DNA of 64,000 bases from Stenotrophomonas rhizophila (lineage in GTDB: Bacteria; Pseudomonadota; Gammaproteobacteria; Xanthomonadales; Xanthomonadaceae). The notes under the pieces were generated by a model. That model saw only the letters and a list, made by a program, of their open reading frames with translations, ran no database searches and had not been told where the DNA came from. The position numbers and the translations under genes are program-made. Below are positions 18,596 through 27,009 of the stretch, piece after piece. How positions within the stretch are numbered: the stretch's first letter is position 1; the number at the start of each line of letters is the position of its first letter. Location of the stretch: NCBI RefSeq assembly GCF_020857975.1, contig NZ_JACWUO010000021.1, positions 1 through 64,000 on the forward strand, written 5' to 3'.

Positions 18596-19009
18596 TTAGC
18601 AGCCAGCCGGCTTGTAATCAGCCAGTTCGGACGCGGCGGTGCAGTTCCAAGCGCCCGAGCCGTTGCGCTCCAGCTCAATGGTCTTGCCAGCGACCTTCGG
18701 GTTGCCCTTCAGGGTGCAGGTGATCTTCTGCCCGGAAGCCGCTTCCCAGTTGCCCGACGGAGCAATGGCGCAACGCGGGGTGCTGGAAGCCAGACCCAGG
18801 TCAGCGACACTGGCAGCACCAGTCTTGGTACCGGACTGGATGCCTTCTTCAAACGCGGTCACGCCGCCACGGATGTCAGCCAGGCCGGCGGTGACCTGCG
18901 ACTTGGCAACGTAGTTCTGGTATGCCGGCAGCGCAATGGCGGCCAGGATGGCGATAATCGCCACGACGATCATCAGTTCGATGAGGGTAAAGCCCTGCTG
19001 CTTCTTCAT
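18596..19009 (-). CDS. pilA: Type IVa major pilin PilA
   Basis: Structural subunit of the type IV pilus. The 137-aa prepilin has the leader MKKQQG, cleaved by PilD before Phe, then FTLIELMIVVAIIAIL with Glu5. Four Cys residues fit two disulfides, and the chain ends AGC. The longer open frame upstream is rejected because the ATG at 19009 gives the canonical leader and has GGGG upstream. About 100 nt upstream is a sigma-54 promoter with perfect GG-N10-GC spacing, in line with PilR control. It is the better expressed of the two pilins, judging by promoter and terminator. pilC is divergent. Confidence 0.95.
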   Translation of the reverse strand: MKKQQGFTLIELMIVVAIIAILAAIALPAYQNYVAKSQVTAGLADIRGGVTAFEEGIQSGTKTGAASVADLGLASSTPRCAIAPSGNWEAASGQKITCTLKGNPKVAGKTIELERNGSGAWNCTAASELADYKPAGC

Positions 19010-19106
19010 GCGTACATCCCCTAGAGGTAGGTAGAAAGTGAACACTGGGTCGCGGCCTGGCCGGCGGACCGGCTGAGCAAGGCGAGCGCCCGTGCGTGAT
19101 GGATCA

Positions 19107-19124
19107 AAGCAGGTTGCGTGCCAA
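19107..19124 (-). promoter_or_regulatory. Sigma-54 promoter of pilA
   Basis: On the minus strand TTGGCACG-CAAC-CTGCTTT matches the RpoN consensus YTGGCACG-N4-TTGCW with a single mismatch. GG (-24, plus-strand 19121-19122) and GC (-12, 19109-19110) are exactly 10 nt apart. Transcription would begin near 19097 and give a leader of about 88 nt. PilR, encoded in this window, is the matching activator. Confidence 0.88.
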
Positions 19125-19222
19125 CTTTTCGACAATGCTCCCCAGCATTCCCCGGCGCAATGATGGCAGCAATCCCCGGGATTGGAACCCCCTTCACGGT
19201 ATTCTGCGACCAACTATGCAAT

Positions 19223-19239
19223 GTGACGTGTTGCGTCAC
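19223..19239. promoter_or_regulatory. Perfect palindrome between pilA and pilC
   Basis: GTGACG-TGTTG-CGTCAC, six-bp arms and a five-nt spacer, lies about 100 bp upstream of the pilA sigma-54 promoter and 129 bp from the pilC ATG. The position fits an activator or repressor site. The spacing does not fit a CRP/Clp site (TGTGA-N6-TCACA). Confidence 0.4.
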
Positions 19240-19367
19240 CTTTTGACCCGGGCGGTCCGGGCCTCTGGTCACGGTCCAACCGCCCATAGGGATGCCACAC
19301 CCCCCCGGAACCGGCTACCATGCCGCTCAGATAGCCCGCCTGGGGATGGCGTGGCTGGGGAGCCTGT

Positions 19368-20627
19368 ATGTCTGTGAGCCGTAGCGCAATCAAGAAAGAA
19401 CCGGTGAACCGCAGCACAACCGAGCTGCAACCGTTTGTCTGGGAGGGGACCGACAAGCGGGGTGTGAAGATGAAGGGCGAACAGCCCGCCAAGAACGTCA
19501 ACCTGCTGCGCGCCGAGCTGCGCCGCCAGGGCATTACGCCGAGCGTGGTCAAGCCCAAGCCCAAGCCGTTGTTCGGCGCGGCCGGCAGCAAAATCAGCGC
19601 CAAGGACATCGCCTTCTTCAGTCGCCAGATGGCGACCATGATGAAGTCCGGCGTGCCCATCGTGGGCTCGCTGGACATCATTGCCAGCGGGCACAAAAAC
19701 CCGCGCATGAAGAAGATGGTTGATACCGTCCGCCAGGACATCGAGGGCGGTTCGTCGCTGTACGAGGCAATCAGCCGGCATCCGGTGCAGTTCGACGAGC
19801 TGTACCGCAACCTGGTCAAGGCCGGCGAAGGCGCCGGCGTACTGGAGACCGTGCTGGAAACGGTGGCCAGCTACAAAGAGAACATCGAAGCGCTGAAGGG
19901 CAAGATCAAGAAGGCCTTGTTCTACCCGATCATGGTGTTCGTGGTGGCGATGCTGGTCAGCAGCATCCTGCTGGTCTGGGTGGTGCCGCAGTTCGAGGAC
20001 GTGTTCAAGGGGTTCGGTGCCGAGCTGCCAGCCTTCACCCAGATGATCGTGAACCTGTCGCGATTCATGGTGGCTTGGTGGCTACCTATCCTGATAGCAA
20101 TTGTCGGCAGCGTGGCCGGGTTCATCTATGCCTACAAACGCTCGCCGTCGATGCAGCACACCATGGACCGCCTGATCCTGAAGGCACCGGTGATCGGCCA
20201 GCTGATGCACAACAGCGCGATCGCCCGCTTCGCCCGTACCACCGCAGTCACCTTCAAGGCCGGCGTGCCCCTGGTGGAGGCGCTGGGGATCGTGGCCGGC
20301 GCCACCGGCAACAAGGTCTATGAAGAAGCGGTGCTGCGCATGCGCGACGACGTGTCGGTCGGTTACCCGGTCAACATGGCCATGAAGCAGACCAACCTGT
20401 TCCCGCACATGGTGATCCAGATGACCGCCATCGGCGAAGAGGCCGGCGCCCTGGACGCGATGCTGTTCAAGGTGGCCGAGTACTTCGAACAGGAGGTCAA
20501 CAACGCCGTGGACGCGCTGGCGAGCCTGCTGGAACCAATTGTGATGGTGGTTATTGGTACCATCGTCGGCGGCATGGTGATCGGCATGTACCTGCCCATC
20601 TTCAAGCTCGCCTCGGTGGTTGGATAA
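19368..20627 (+). CDS. pilC: Type IV pilus inner-membrane platform PilC
   Basis: Polytopic inner-membrane platform that couples the PilB and PilT motors to pilin insertion. The 419-aa protein has two copies of the T2SSF domain, each ending in a hydrophobic segment, with membrane spans near 185-205, 235-255 and 385-410. The ATG has GGGGAG at good spacing. pilD follows after 6 nt and coaE after 10 more, so pilC-pilD-coaE form one operon, divergent from pilA. Confidence 0.96.
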   Translation: MSVSRSAIKKEPVNRSTTELQPFVWEGTDKRGVKMKGEQPAKNVNLLRAELRRQGITPSVVKPKPKPLFGAAGSKISAKDIAFFSRQMATMMKSGVPIVGSLDIIASGHKNPRMKKMVDTVRQDIEGGSSLYEAISRHPVQFDELYRNLVKAGEGAGVLETVLETVASYKENIEALKGKIKKALFYPIMVFVVAMLVSSILLVWVVPQFEDVFKGFGAELPAFTQMIVNLSRFMVAWWLPILIAIVGSVAGFIYAYKRSPSMQHTMDRLILKAPVIGQLMHNSAIARFARTTAVTFKAGVPLVEALGIVAGATGNKVYEEAVLRMRDDVSVGYPVNMAMKQTNLFPHMVIQMTAIGEEAGALDAMLFKVAEYFEQEVNNAVDALASLLEPIVMVVIGTIVGGMVIGMYLPIFKLASVVG

Positions 20628-20633
20628 CAGACA

Positions 20634-21497
20634 ATGGCATTTCTCGACCAGCATCCCGGCCTCGGCTACCCGGCCGCGGCCTGCCTGGGGCTGCTGCTGG
20701 GCAGTTTCCTCAATGTGGTGATCCTGCGCCTGCCCAAGCGGCTGGACTGGCAGTGGAAGCGCGACGCGCGCGAAGTGCTGGAAGAGCCGGACATCTACGA
20801 GCCACCACCACCAGGCATCGTGGTGGAGCCCTCGCACTGCCCGCATTGCAAGCATAAGCTGTCCTGGTACGAGAACATCCCGCTGTTCAGCTGGTTGGCG
20901 CTGCGCGGCAAGTGCCGGCATTGCCATGCGCCGATCTCGATCCAGTACCCGCTGGTGGAGCTGGTCACCGCCCTGCTGGTGCTGGCCGGCGTGTGGCAGT
21001 TCGGTTTTGGCTGGCAGGGCTTCGGCGCGATCGTGCTGAGCTGCTTCCTGGTTGCCCTGTCCGGGATCGACCTGCGCACCCAGTTGCTGCCCGACCAGTT
21101 GACCCTGCCCCTGATGTGGCTGGGCTTGATAGCGGCCAGCGACAACCTGTACATGCCGGCCAAGCCGGCCTTGCTGGGCGCGCTGGCCGGCTATCTGTCG
21201 CTGTGGTCGGTGTGGTGGCTGTTCAAGCAGATCACCGGCAAGGAAGGCATGGGCCACGGCGATTTCAAGCTGCTGGCCGCATTGGGCGCCTGGTGCGGGC
21301 TCAAGGGCATCCTGCCAATCATCCTGCTGTCTTCGGTCATCGGCGCCCTGCTCGGCTCGGCCTGGCTGTATGCGCGCGGCCGCGACCGCGCCACTCCGAT
21401 TCCGTTCGGCCCCTACCTGGCGATCGCCGGCTGGATCGTGTTCATGTGGGGCGAGCAGCTGATCAACGCCTACCTGGGCTTTGCCGGGCTGCGCTGA
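20634..21497 (+). CDS. pilD: Prepilin peptidase / N-methyltransferase PilD
   Basis: Inner-membrane aspartyl protease that removes the prepilin leader and N-methylates the new Phe1 of PilA and pseudopilins. The 287-aa protein has the N-terminal methyltransferase region with two CxxC pairs (CPHC, CRHC), which bind zinc. The catalytic aspartates lie in SGIDLRTQLLPD and GMGHGDFK. Eight hydrophobic segments are visible. Full length; all catalytic residues are present. Confidence 0.96.
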   Translation: MAFLDQHPGLGYPAAACLGLLLGSFLNVVILRLPKRLDWQWKRDAREVLEEPDIYEPPPPGIVVEPSHCPHCKHKLSWYENIPLFSWLALRGKCRHCHAPISIQYPLVELVTALLVLAGVWQFGFGWQGFGAIVLSCFLVALSGIDLRTQLLPDQLTLPLMWLGLIAASDNLYMPAKPALLGALAGYLSLWSVWWLFKQITGKEGMGHGDFKLLAALGAWCGLKGILPIILLSSVIGALLGSAWLYARGRDRATPIPFGPYLAIAGWIVFMWGEQLINAYLGFAGLR

Positions 21498-21507
21498 GGG
21501 CCGGCCG

Positions 21508-22122
21508 GTGAGCGACTGCATTATCGGCCTGACCGGCGGCATCGCCGCCGGCAAGAGCGAACTGAGCCGCCGCTTCGAGGCCCTGGGCGTCACCGTGGCC
21601 GATGCCGACATCGCCGCGCGCGCCGTGGTCGCGCCCGGCAGCGAGGGCCTGGCCCGGATCGCGGCGCGGTTCGGGCCGGGGATCCTGCTCGCCGACGGCC
21701 AGCTCGACCGTGCCGCCCTGCGCCAGCGCATCTTCGCCTCGGCGCAGGAGCGCCAGGCACTGGAAGCCATCACCCACCCGGCCATCCGCCAGTTGCTGCG
21801 GCAGACCTGCGAGCAGGCCGACGGGCCGTATGCGATCGCGGCGATTCCGCTGCTGGCCGAGGCCGGCGGCCGGCAGCAGTACCCGTGGCTGGACCGCGTG
21901 CTGGTGGTGGATGTGCCGGTGGCGGTACAGCATGCACGGCTGATGCAGCGCGACGGCATCACCGCCGAACTGGCCGAGCGCATGATCGCCGCGCAGGCCA
22001 GCCGGGAGGCACGGCTGGCACTGGCCGATGACGTAGTGGTCAATGACGGCGACCCGGCACAGCTGCAGGCGCATGTGGAGCGGCTGGACCGGTGCTACCG
22101 GGAACTGGCCGCCAGGCGCTGA
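21508..22122 (+). CDS. coaE: Dephospho-CoA kinase
   Basis: Last step of CoA synthesis, phosphorylating the 3'-hydroxyl of dephospho-CoA. The 204-aa protein has the P-loop GGIAAGKS and the DADIAAR segment that follows it in this family. It starts at GTG 21508 with GAGGG upstream, 10 nt after the pilD stop. Its place behind pilD is conserved in many gammaproteobacteria. Confidence 0.94.
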   Translation: MSDCIIGLTGGIAAGKSELSRRFEALGVTVADADIAARAVVAPGSEGLARIAARFGPGILLADGQLDRAALRQRIFASAQERQALEAITHPAIRQLLRQTCEQADGPYAIAAIPLLAEAGGRQQYPWLDRVLVVDVPVAVQHARLMQRDGITAELAERMIAAQASREARLALADDVVVNDGDPAQLQAHVERLDRCYRELAARR

Positions 22123-22130
22123 CCCCGCAA

Positions 22131-22212
22131 TAGCGCCGGCCCCTGCCCGGCTGCCGTACAGAGGCCCTTCGTCCAATCGCGCGAACAGCAGCCGGGCAGA
22201 GCCCGGCGCTAC
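22131..22212. repeat. Inverted SMAG REP pair overlapping a stop codon
   Basis: Left copy 22131-22154 (TAGCGCCGGC...GGCTGC) and right copy 22188-22212, the inverse, ending GGCGCTAC. The pair fills the convergent gap between coaE and the histidine kinase gene. On the minus strand the GTAG of the right copy contributes the TAG stop codon of the kinase gene. Confidence 0.8.
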
Positions 22213-23576
22213 GTGGCTGGTGAGAAGGTCAGCGTCGCGACCACGCCACGTTCGGTGCCGGGCCGTACGCTGACCTGCCAGCCGTACAGATCGCACAGGC
22301 GGCTGACGATCGACAGGCCGATCCCGCCGCCCTGCGAATGGCCGGCGTGGGTGCCGCGATAGCCGCGCTGGAACAGCTTGGCCGCATCTTCGGCGCTCAG
22401 GCCCGGGCCGCTGTCGATCACATCGACCCGGTTGCCGGTGACCACCACCCGGACCGAGCCTTCCTGCGAATACTTGACTGCATTGCCGATCAGGTTACCC
22501 AACGCCACCGACAAGGCCGATTCGGGGGCGTCGATGACCAGCTCGCGCTCGCCTTCCAACACCAGTTCCAGCGGCTTGCCGCCCAGCTGCGCGCGGTGCG
22601 CATCGAGCAGCTGCTCGGCCACCCGGGCCACATTGCTGCTGCCCTGGCCGCGCTCGTTGCGCGACAGCAGCAGCAGCGAGCCGATCAGGTCGGTGCACTG
22701 CTGCTCGGCGCGCTGGATGCGCTGCAGGCGCTGCAGCACCTTTTCGTCCAGGCCCGGACGGGCCAGCAGCAGCTCGGTGGCGCCACGAATCACCGCCAGC
22801 GGCGTGCGCAGCTCGTGGCTGACGTCGGCATTGAATTCGCGGTCGCGCTGCACCACTTCGGTCAACCGCGAGGAATAGTCGTCCAGGGCCTGGGCCAGCT
22901 GGCCGACCTCGTCGTCGGGGAAACGCGGCGCCAGCGGCGCCGGCTCGCTGGTGCCGCCGCGGTAGGCGCGCAGGCGTGCGGCCAGGTCCGAGACCGGCTT
23001 CATCACCTTGGATGCCGACCACCAGCCCAGCACCAGCGACAGCAGGCTGAACACCAGGACAGATAGAATCAGCGCGCGGTTGAGCTGGGCCTCGCCACGG
23101 ATGCTTTCGGTGGTGTCGTAGGCCAGGAAGAACCAGGCATCGGGCGTCTTGCGCACGGCCAGCTTGTAGGAATACGGCTGGCCACGCTCATCCACGCCAC
23201 TGAGGCTGTGGTTGCCGTTGCCGAACTCGTACCAGTCCGGCTCTTCCTCGCGCAACGCTTCGAACTTGTCCGGCCGCACCAGGCGTGCGCGCATCTGCTG
23301 CACTGGCAGGTCGGGACTGCGGGTGGGGTCGAGCGCGTAGCGGTGCGCGTACTCGTCGATGTTGCGGTTGAGCACGTCCTCGACCAGCTGGTTCTCCACG
23401 CGCATGCGTGCCCAGTTGGTCGCGAACGCGAACAGCGTGGTCAGGCAGAAGCCCAACAGCACGAACGACACGATGATGCGGCTGCGCAACCGGCGCCGGT
23501 AAGGCCCGCGCCGGCGCTCCCCCTTGGCACTCACCGGATCAGGCTTCCGGCGCGGCGATGCGGTATCCGATGCCAT
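22209..23576 (-). CDS. Sensor histidine kinase (ColS-like)
   Basis: Inner-membrane kinase of an OmpR-type system. The 455-aa protein has two membrane spans (about 34-55 and 168-188) around a periplasmic domain of some 110 residues that includes an acidic patch (EALREEEPDW). HAMP, the H-box VSHELRTPLAVIRG and an HATPase (DSGPGLSAEDA, GGGIGLSIV) follow. The ATG start overlaps the end of the response-regulator gene by 38 bp; a GTG at 23534 is an alternative. From memory, the two-component pair downstream of the pil cluster in Xanthomonas is ColR/ColS, a metal- and stress-linked system. I take the match as likely but unproven. The stop codon lies inside a REP. Confidence 0.88.
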   Translation of the reverse strand: MASDTASPRRKPDPVSAKGERRRGPYRRRLRSRIIVSFVLLGFCLTTLFAFATNWARMRVENQLVEDVLNRNIDEYAHRYALDPTRSPDLPVQQMRARLVRPDKFEALREEEPDWYEFGNGNHSLSGVDERGQPYSYKLAVRKTPDAWFFLAYDTTESIRGEAQLNRALILSVLVFSLLSLVLGWWSASKVMKPVSDLAARLRAYRGGTSEPAPLAPRFPDDEVGQLAQALDDYSSRLTEVVQRDREFNADVSHELRTPLAVIRGATELLLARPGLDEKVLQRLQRIQRAEQQCTDLIGSLLLLSRNERGQGSSNVARVAEQLLDAHRAQLGGKPLELVLEGERELVIDAPESALSVALGNLIGNAVKYSQEGSVRVVVTGNRVDVIDSGPGLSAEDAAKLFQRGYRGTHAGHSQGGGIGLSIVSRLCDLYGWQVSVRPGTERGVVATLTFSPAT

Positions 23577-24216
23577 GGCGGGTCTGAATCAACGGTATCT
23601 CGAACGGCTTGTCCACTACCGCACGCAGGCCGTGGATGTGCACGCGCAGCGAATCCGAATCGGGCAGTTCCTCGCCCCATACGCGGGTTTCCAGCTCCTG
23701 CCGGGTAACCACCGCCGGGGCGGCTTCCATCAGTGCCTGCAGGATCTTCAGCGCGGTCGGGTTGAGCTGCAGCAGCTTGCCCTGGCGGCGGACTTCCAGC
23801 GTATCCAGGTTGTACTCCAGGTCGCCGGTTTCCAGCACCCGGGTCTGCACGCCCTTGCCGCGGCGCGACAGCGCGTTCAGGCGCACTTCCACTTCCTGCA
23901 GCGCGAACGGCTTGATCAGGTAGTCGTCGGCGCCGGAATCGAAACCGGCCAGCTTGTTGTCCAGCGAATCGCGTGCGGTCAACATCAGCACCGGGGTCTG
24001 CTTGCGCGCTTCATTGCGCAGCTTGCGGCAGACTTCAATGCCGTCCATGCCGGGCAGGTTGAGGTCCAGCACGATCGCGTCGAACTCGTGCACCACCGCC
24101 AGGTGCAGGCCGGTCACGCCGTCGGCGGCGAAGTCCACGGTATGCCCGCGGTCTTCGAGGTAGTCGCCCAGGTTGGCGGCGATGTCGCTGTTGTCTTCAA
24201 TTACAAGAATTCGCAC
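23539..24216 (-). CDS. OmpR/PhoB-type response regulator (ColR-like)
   Basis: DNA-binding partner of the kinase encoded just downstream. The 225-aa protein has a receiver domain (VIEDNSDIAANL; phospho-acceptor Asp in VLDLNLPGMDG; Lys in LIKPF) and a C-terminal winged helix (TRQELETRVWGEELPDSDSL). The start is GTG 24216 with AGAGG upstream; the longer frame overlaps the upstream gene and is rejected. It overlaps the kinase gene and is 8 bp from the small periplasmic-protein gene, so the three form one operon. Confidence 0.92.
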   Translation of the reverse strand: MRILVIEDNSDIAANLGDYLEDRGHTVDFAADGVTGLHLAVVHEFDAIVLDLNLPGMDGIEVCRKLRNEARKQTPVLMLTARDSLDNKLAGFDSGADDYLIKPFALQEVEVRLNALSRRGKGVQTRVLETGDLEYNLDTLEVRRQGKLLQLNPTALKILQALMEAAPAVVTRQELETRVWGEELPDSDSLRVHIHGLRAVVDKPFEIPLIQTRHGIGYRIAAPEA

Positions 24217-24224
24217 TGTGACCT

Positions 24225-24695
24225 CTAGTTGGCAAATTTGCCGACGCGCTGCGCTGCGCCCATGTCCTTCTGCGCTTTGTCTTTCATACGCTGGCGCTGG
24301 GCAACGGTCATGCATTGGGTAGTGGCCATGTTGGATCCGATGGCCTTCTCACGACGGCATATTAGACGGCTATCTTCGCGAGCCTGTGTCAAAACCGTGT
24401 TCACTACCTGCTGGTCGTTGTACAGCTCGGTCTTGGCAGCGTCCGGAAGGGTGGCTTGGTTGGGGTGCTGTTCCAGGGTGCCACGCATACGCCCCAAGGC
24501 TTCGCGGACCTGGCTGCGCTGTTCGAGCTTGAGCTCGGCGTAGGTCTCGCCGTCGTTCAACTCGGTTTCAATGCGTGCGATCTGTTCAGACAAGGACTTG
24601 CCCGGCACGAACACTTCCCCCTTGGCCGCGGCGTGGGCCGTCCCCATCGACAGCAGCAGAACACCCGCAGCAACAACCAGCTTCACTCGCTTCAT
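24225..24695 (-). CDS. Small periplasmic protein of unknown function
   Basis: A 156-aa protein with a clear Sec signal peptide (MKRVKLVVAAGVLLLSMGTA, cleavage after AHA). The mature part is helical and charged, with many Gln/Arg/Glu residues and two Cys residues (CRRE, TQCM) that could pair. I do not recognise a domain. It lies 8 bp upstream of a response-regulator gene on the same strand, so it is probably co-transcribed with the two-component system and may be an accessory sensor component. ATG 24695 is chosen over a TTG nine nt upstream because AAGGA is then correctly spaced. Confidence 0.8.
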   Translation of the reverse strand: MKRVKLVVAAGVLLLSMGTAHAAAKGEVFVPGKSLSEQIARIETELNDGETYAELKLEQRSQVREALGRMRGTLEQHPNQATLPDAAKTELYNDQQVVNTVLTQAREDSRLICRREKAIGSNMATTQCMTVAQRQRMKDKAQKDMGAAQRVGKFAN

Positions 24696-24781
24696 GGCAA
24701 CCAATCCTTAGTCTGTGTCAATGGAACGCCGACTGTATCGCTGTCTCCTTCACATCAGCAAGTGAGCCATGGCAGGGCCAG

Positions 24782-24811
24782 AAAAAGGCCCAGGCGGAAG
24801 CCGCCTGGGCC
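24782..24811 (-). terminator. Rho-independent terminator of rimK
   Basis: Perfect 11-bp stem GGCCCAGGCGG / CCGCCTGGGCC with a three-nt loop, followed on the minus strand by TTTTT, about 120 bp past the rimK stop. Confidence 0.9.
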
Positions 24812-24930
24812 TGAAGTGTGTTTCCCGATTACCGATCCTGCTGAGGAGGGCAGAGCTGCGGTTCGTCGAAGCCTACGCCGGGCCCGATTAAAGCCTCGTT
24901 AAAACCGCGGGTGGCCCTCCCCATTAATAT

Positions 24931-25824
24931 TCAAGTTTTTGAAATAGAAGGTTTTTTCATTGACGCCACATGGTCGATGATGCGCCCGGCCAGGTCGGCT
25001 TGGCAGATGGCCTCGATCCCTTCCAGACCGGGCGTGGAGTTGACCTCCAGCACCAGCGGGCCCCGGCTGGAGCGGATCAGGTCGACCCCGGCCACGCTCA
25101 GGCCCAGCGCCTTGGCCGAGCGCACCGCCACCTGCTGTTCGGCGCGGCTGGCCTTGGCCGCGCGGGCGCTGCCGCCGGCATGCAGGTTGGAGCGGAAGTC
25201 GCCGTCGGGGGCCTGGCGCTGCATCGCCCCCACCACTTGGTCGCCCACCACTAGGCAGCGCAGGTCCGCGCCCTGGGCCTCGCCGATGAATTCCTGCATC
25301 AGGAAGTTGGCATACAGCCCGCGCAGTGCCTCAACGATGCCGCGCGAGGCGCTGGCCTTTTCGGTCAGGATCACCCCGCGGCCCTGGGTACCTTCGTTGA
25401 GCTTCACCACATGCGGCGGCGGCCCCAGCATCGACAACAGGTCCACGGTGTCGTCGGGGTTGTCGCCGAACACCGTAACCGGCATGTCGATGCCCTTGGA
25501 CGCCAGGATCTGGTGCGCGCGCAATTTGTCGCGCGCACGCAGGATGGCGTCGGAGGGGTTGGGGGTGCGTGCGCCCATCATTTCGAACTGGCGCAGCACC
25601 GCGGTGCCGTAACGGGTGACCGAGGCGCCGATGCGCGGGATCACCGCATCCACCCCGGTGATCGGCCGCCCCTTGTAATGCATGCTGAAACCATCGGCGG
25701 CGATGCGCATGTAGCAGCGCAGTGGATCCAGCACGCGCACGGTATGCCCGCGCGACCGCGCAGCCTCCACCAGCCGGCGCGTGGAGTACAGCTTGCTGTT
25801 GCGGGACAGGATGGCCAGTTTCAT
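24931..25824 (-). CDS. rimK: RimK-type ATP-grasp ligase (ribosomal protein S6 glutamylation)
   Basis: Adds glutamate residues to the C terminus of ribosomal protein S6 using ATP. The 297-aa protein begins MKLAILSRNSKLYSTRRLVEAA and has the ATP-grasp core: KLNEGTQGRGVILT for nucleotide binding, MQEFIGEAQGADLRC, and the metal-binding end VLEVNSTPGLEGIE. Length and motifs match E. coli RimK (about 300 aa). It is a single gene with its own terminator. Confidence 0.93.
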   Translation of the reverse strand: MKLAILSRNSKLYSTRRLVEAARSRGHTVRVLDPLRCYMRIAADGFSMHYKGRPITGVDAVIPRIGASVTRYGTAVLRQFEMMGARTPNPSDAILRARDKLRAHQILASKGIDMPVTVFGDNPDDTVDLLSMLGPPPHVVKLNEGTQGRGVILTEKASASRGIVEALRGLYANFLMQEFIGEAQGADLRCLVVGDQVVGAMQRQAPDGDFRSNLHAGGSARAAKASRAEQQVAVRSAKALGLSVAGVDLIRSSRGPLVLEVNSTPGLEGIEAICQADLAGRIIDHVASMKKPSISKT

Positions 25825-26065
25825 CGCGGTGCGTGCAGGGGCGGGAAAGCGCGCAGCATAGCCTGCGGCGGGTACGCCGCGATGACGGGGAGCCCGCCCG
25901 GCCCGAACCGCGGCCCGGGTGTTGTCATAGGGCGCGCGGTGACCCGGCAGCGTCTGTCAGCCGGTGGTGGATCGGCCCCGCGCGCCCCGGCCGGGACAAC
26001 GGCACGCCGCAGCACGCGGCGACGGCCGCACGATGCACGCCGTCGCCGCGCGATGGTGCGACCCT

Positions 26066-26632
26066 TCAACGGATGTAGATGTCCGTGCTCAAGGTGTTGA
26101 ACGGCGCGTTGATCGAGGTGTTCTGGTAGTGGAAGTTGCCTTCCTGCGACCCGTCCAGCTGGTAATAGCGGAGCCAGGCAGCATAGGTCTGCCCGATGCT
26201 GCAGGGGGTGTAATCGCCGCCGTTGAGGCACAGCGGCTCGGTCTTGTACTCGGCCGACCGTGGCAGCAGCGCACCGTTCATGCTGGCGCTGGGCGAGCCA
26301 CCGTAGCCCACCTCCATGATCACCACGCTCAACTCCGCCCCGCCATGGTCCTGCACGGTCGACAGCTGGCCCGGCGTGGTCATGTACTCCCAGCCTCCGG
26401 CCTGGCTGGAACCGACTCCCACCACCACCACCCGCGACAGCGGCGCGGCCGGCGCCCGTGCACTGCCCTGCACCGCAGGGGCCAGGGCCGGGTCATGCCC
26501 GCCACTGATCCGCGTGCCGGTCGGCACCTGCAGGGGCGGCAACGCGCTGCCAGCCAGCGCCAGTTCGGCGGCCAGCGCCGGCAACGGCAGGCTGGCCAAC
26601 ATCAACAACATCCCCTTCATTCCCATGTTCAT
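26066..26632 (-). CDS. Secreted protein of unknown function
   Basis: A 188-aa protein with a Met-rich signal peptide (MNMGMKGMLLMLASLPLPAL, cleavage near ALAAE). The mature domain has a Gly-rich strand (VVVVGVGSSQAGGWEY), IMEVGYGGSPSASMNG, a probable disulfide (LCLNGGDYTPC) and an aromatic C-terminal half. The pattern reminds me of DUF4879/YolA-type exported proteins, but I cannot confirm this. ATG 26632 is chosen because AGGGAAG then lies at proper spacing. It is divergent from the acyltransferase gene. No function is proposed. Confidence 0.75.
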   Translation of the reverse strand: MNMGMKGMLLMLASLPLPALAAELALAGSALPPLQVPTGTRISGGHDPALAPAVQGSARAPAAPLSRVVVVGVGSSQAGGWEYMTTPGQLSTVQDHGGAELSVVIMEVGYGGSPSASMNGALLPRSAEYKTEPLCLNGGDYTPCSIGQTYAAWLRYYQLDGSQEGNFHYQNTSINAPFNTLSTDIYIR

Positions 26633-27009
26633 CTGCATCTTCCCTGGAAGCAGCCGATTGCTGCGTACCCATGCTGCGGGAAAGATGCCGCCGGTTCTGG
26701 CGACCGGGTCAACCTCTGCAGCGCGGCCTGATTGATATTCCGGATCAAACAAGCCTATGCATAAGAACGTCTCCAATTCAGCCGCGCATCTGGCTTGGCG
26801 TGGCATCCCGTTGCCTGCGCAGCAGCCGCCGCAACGATGCGGCATCGCCCAGCCTCAACCGCGCGGCAACCACTCTCGATGCCACGCGCCGCCCCATTGG
26901 TCCCTCCACAGCCACCACCGGTCACTTTTCCCCGGCACGCTGGCCCTGTCGCGTGGCAAGCGGCAGGCGTGGCAAGCACGCTGCACGGCCCTCACCGCAA
27001 CCTGCCGGC
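26633..27009. other. Divergent spacer, no gene seen
   Basis: A 377-bp region between the secreted-protein gene and the acyltransferase gene. TTGATA, 18 nt, TATGCA at about 26730-26760 on the plus strand is a possible promoter, but it would leave a leader of about 240 nt. Reading frames here show no family resemblance. Confidence 0.5.

Noticed and set aside
19223..19239. CRP/Clp binding site
   Set aside because: The half-sites are GTGACG/CGTCAC with a five-nt spacer; the TGTGA-N6-TCACA spacing is not met.
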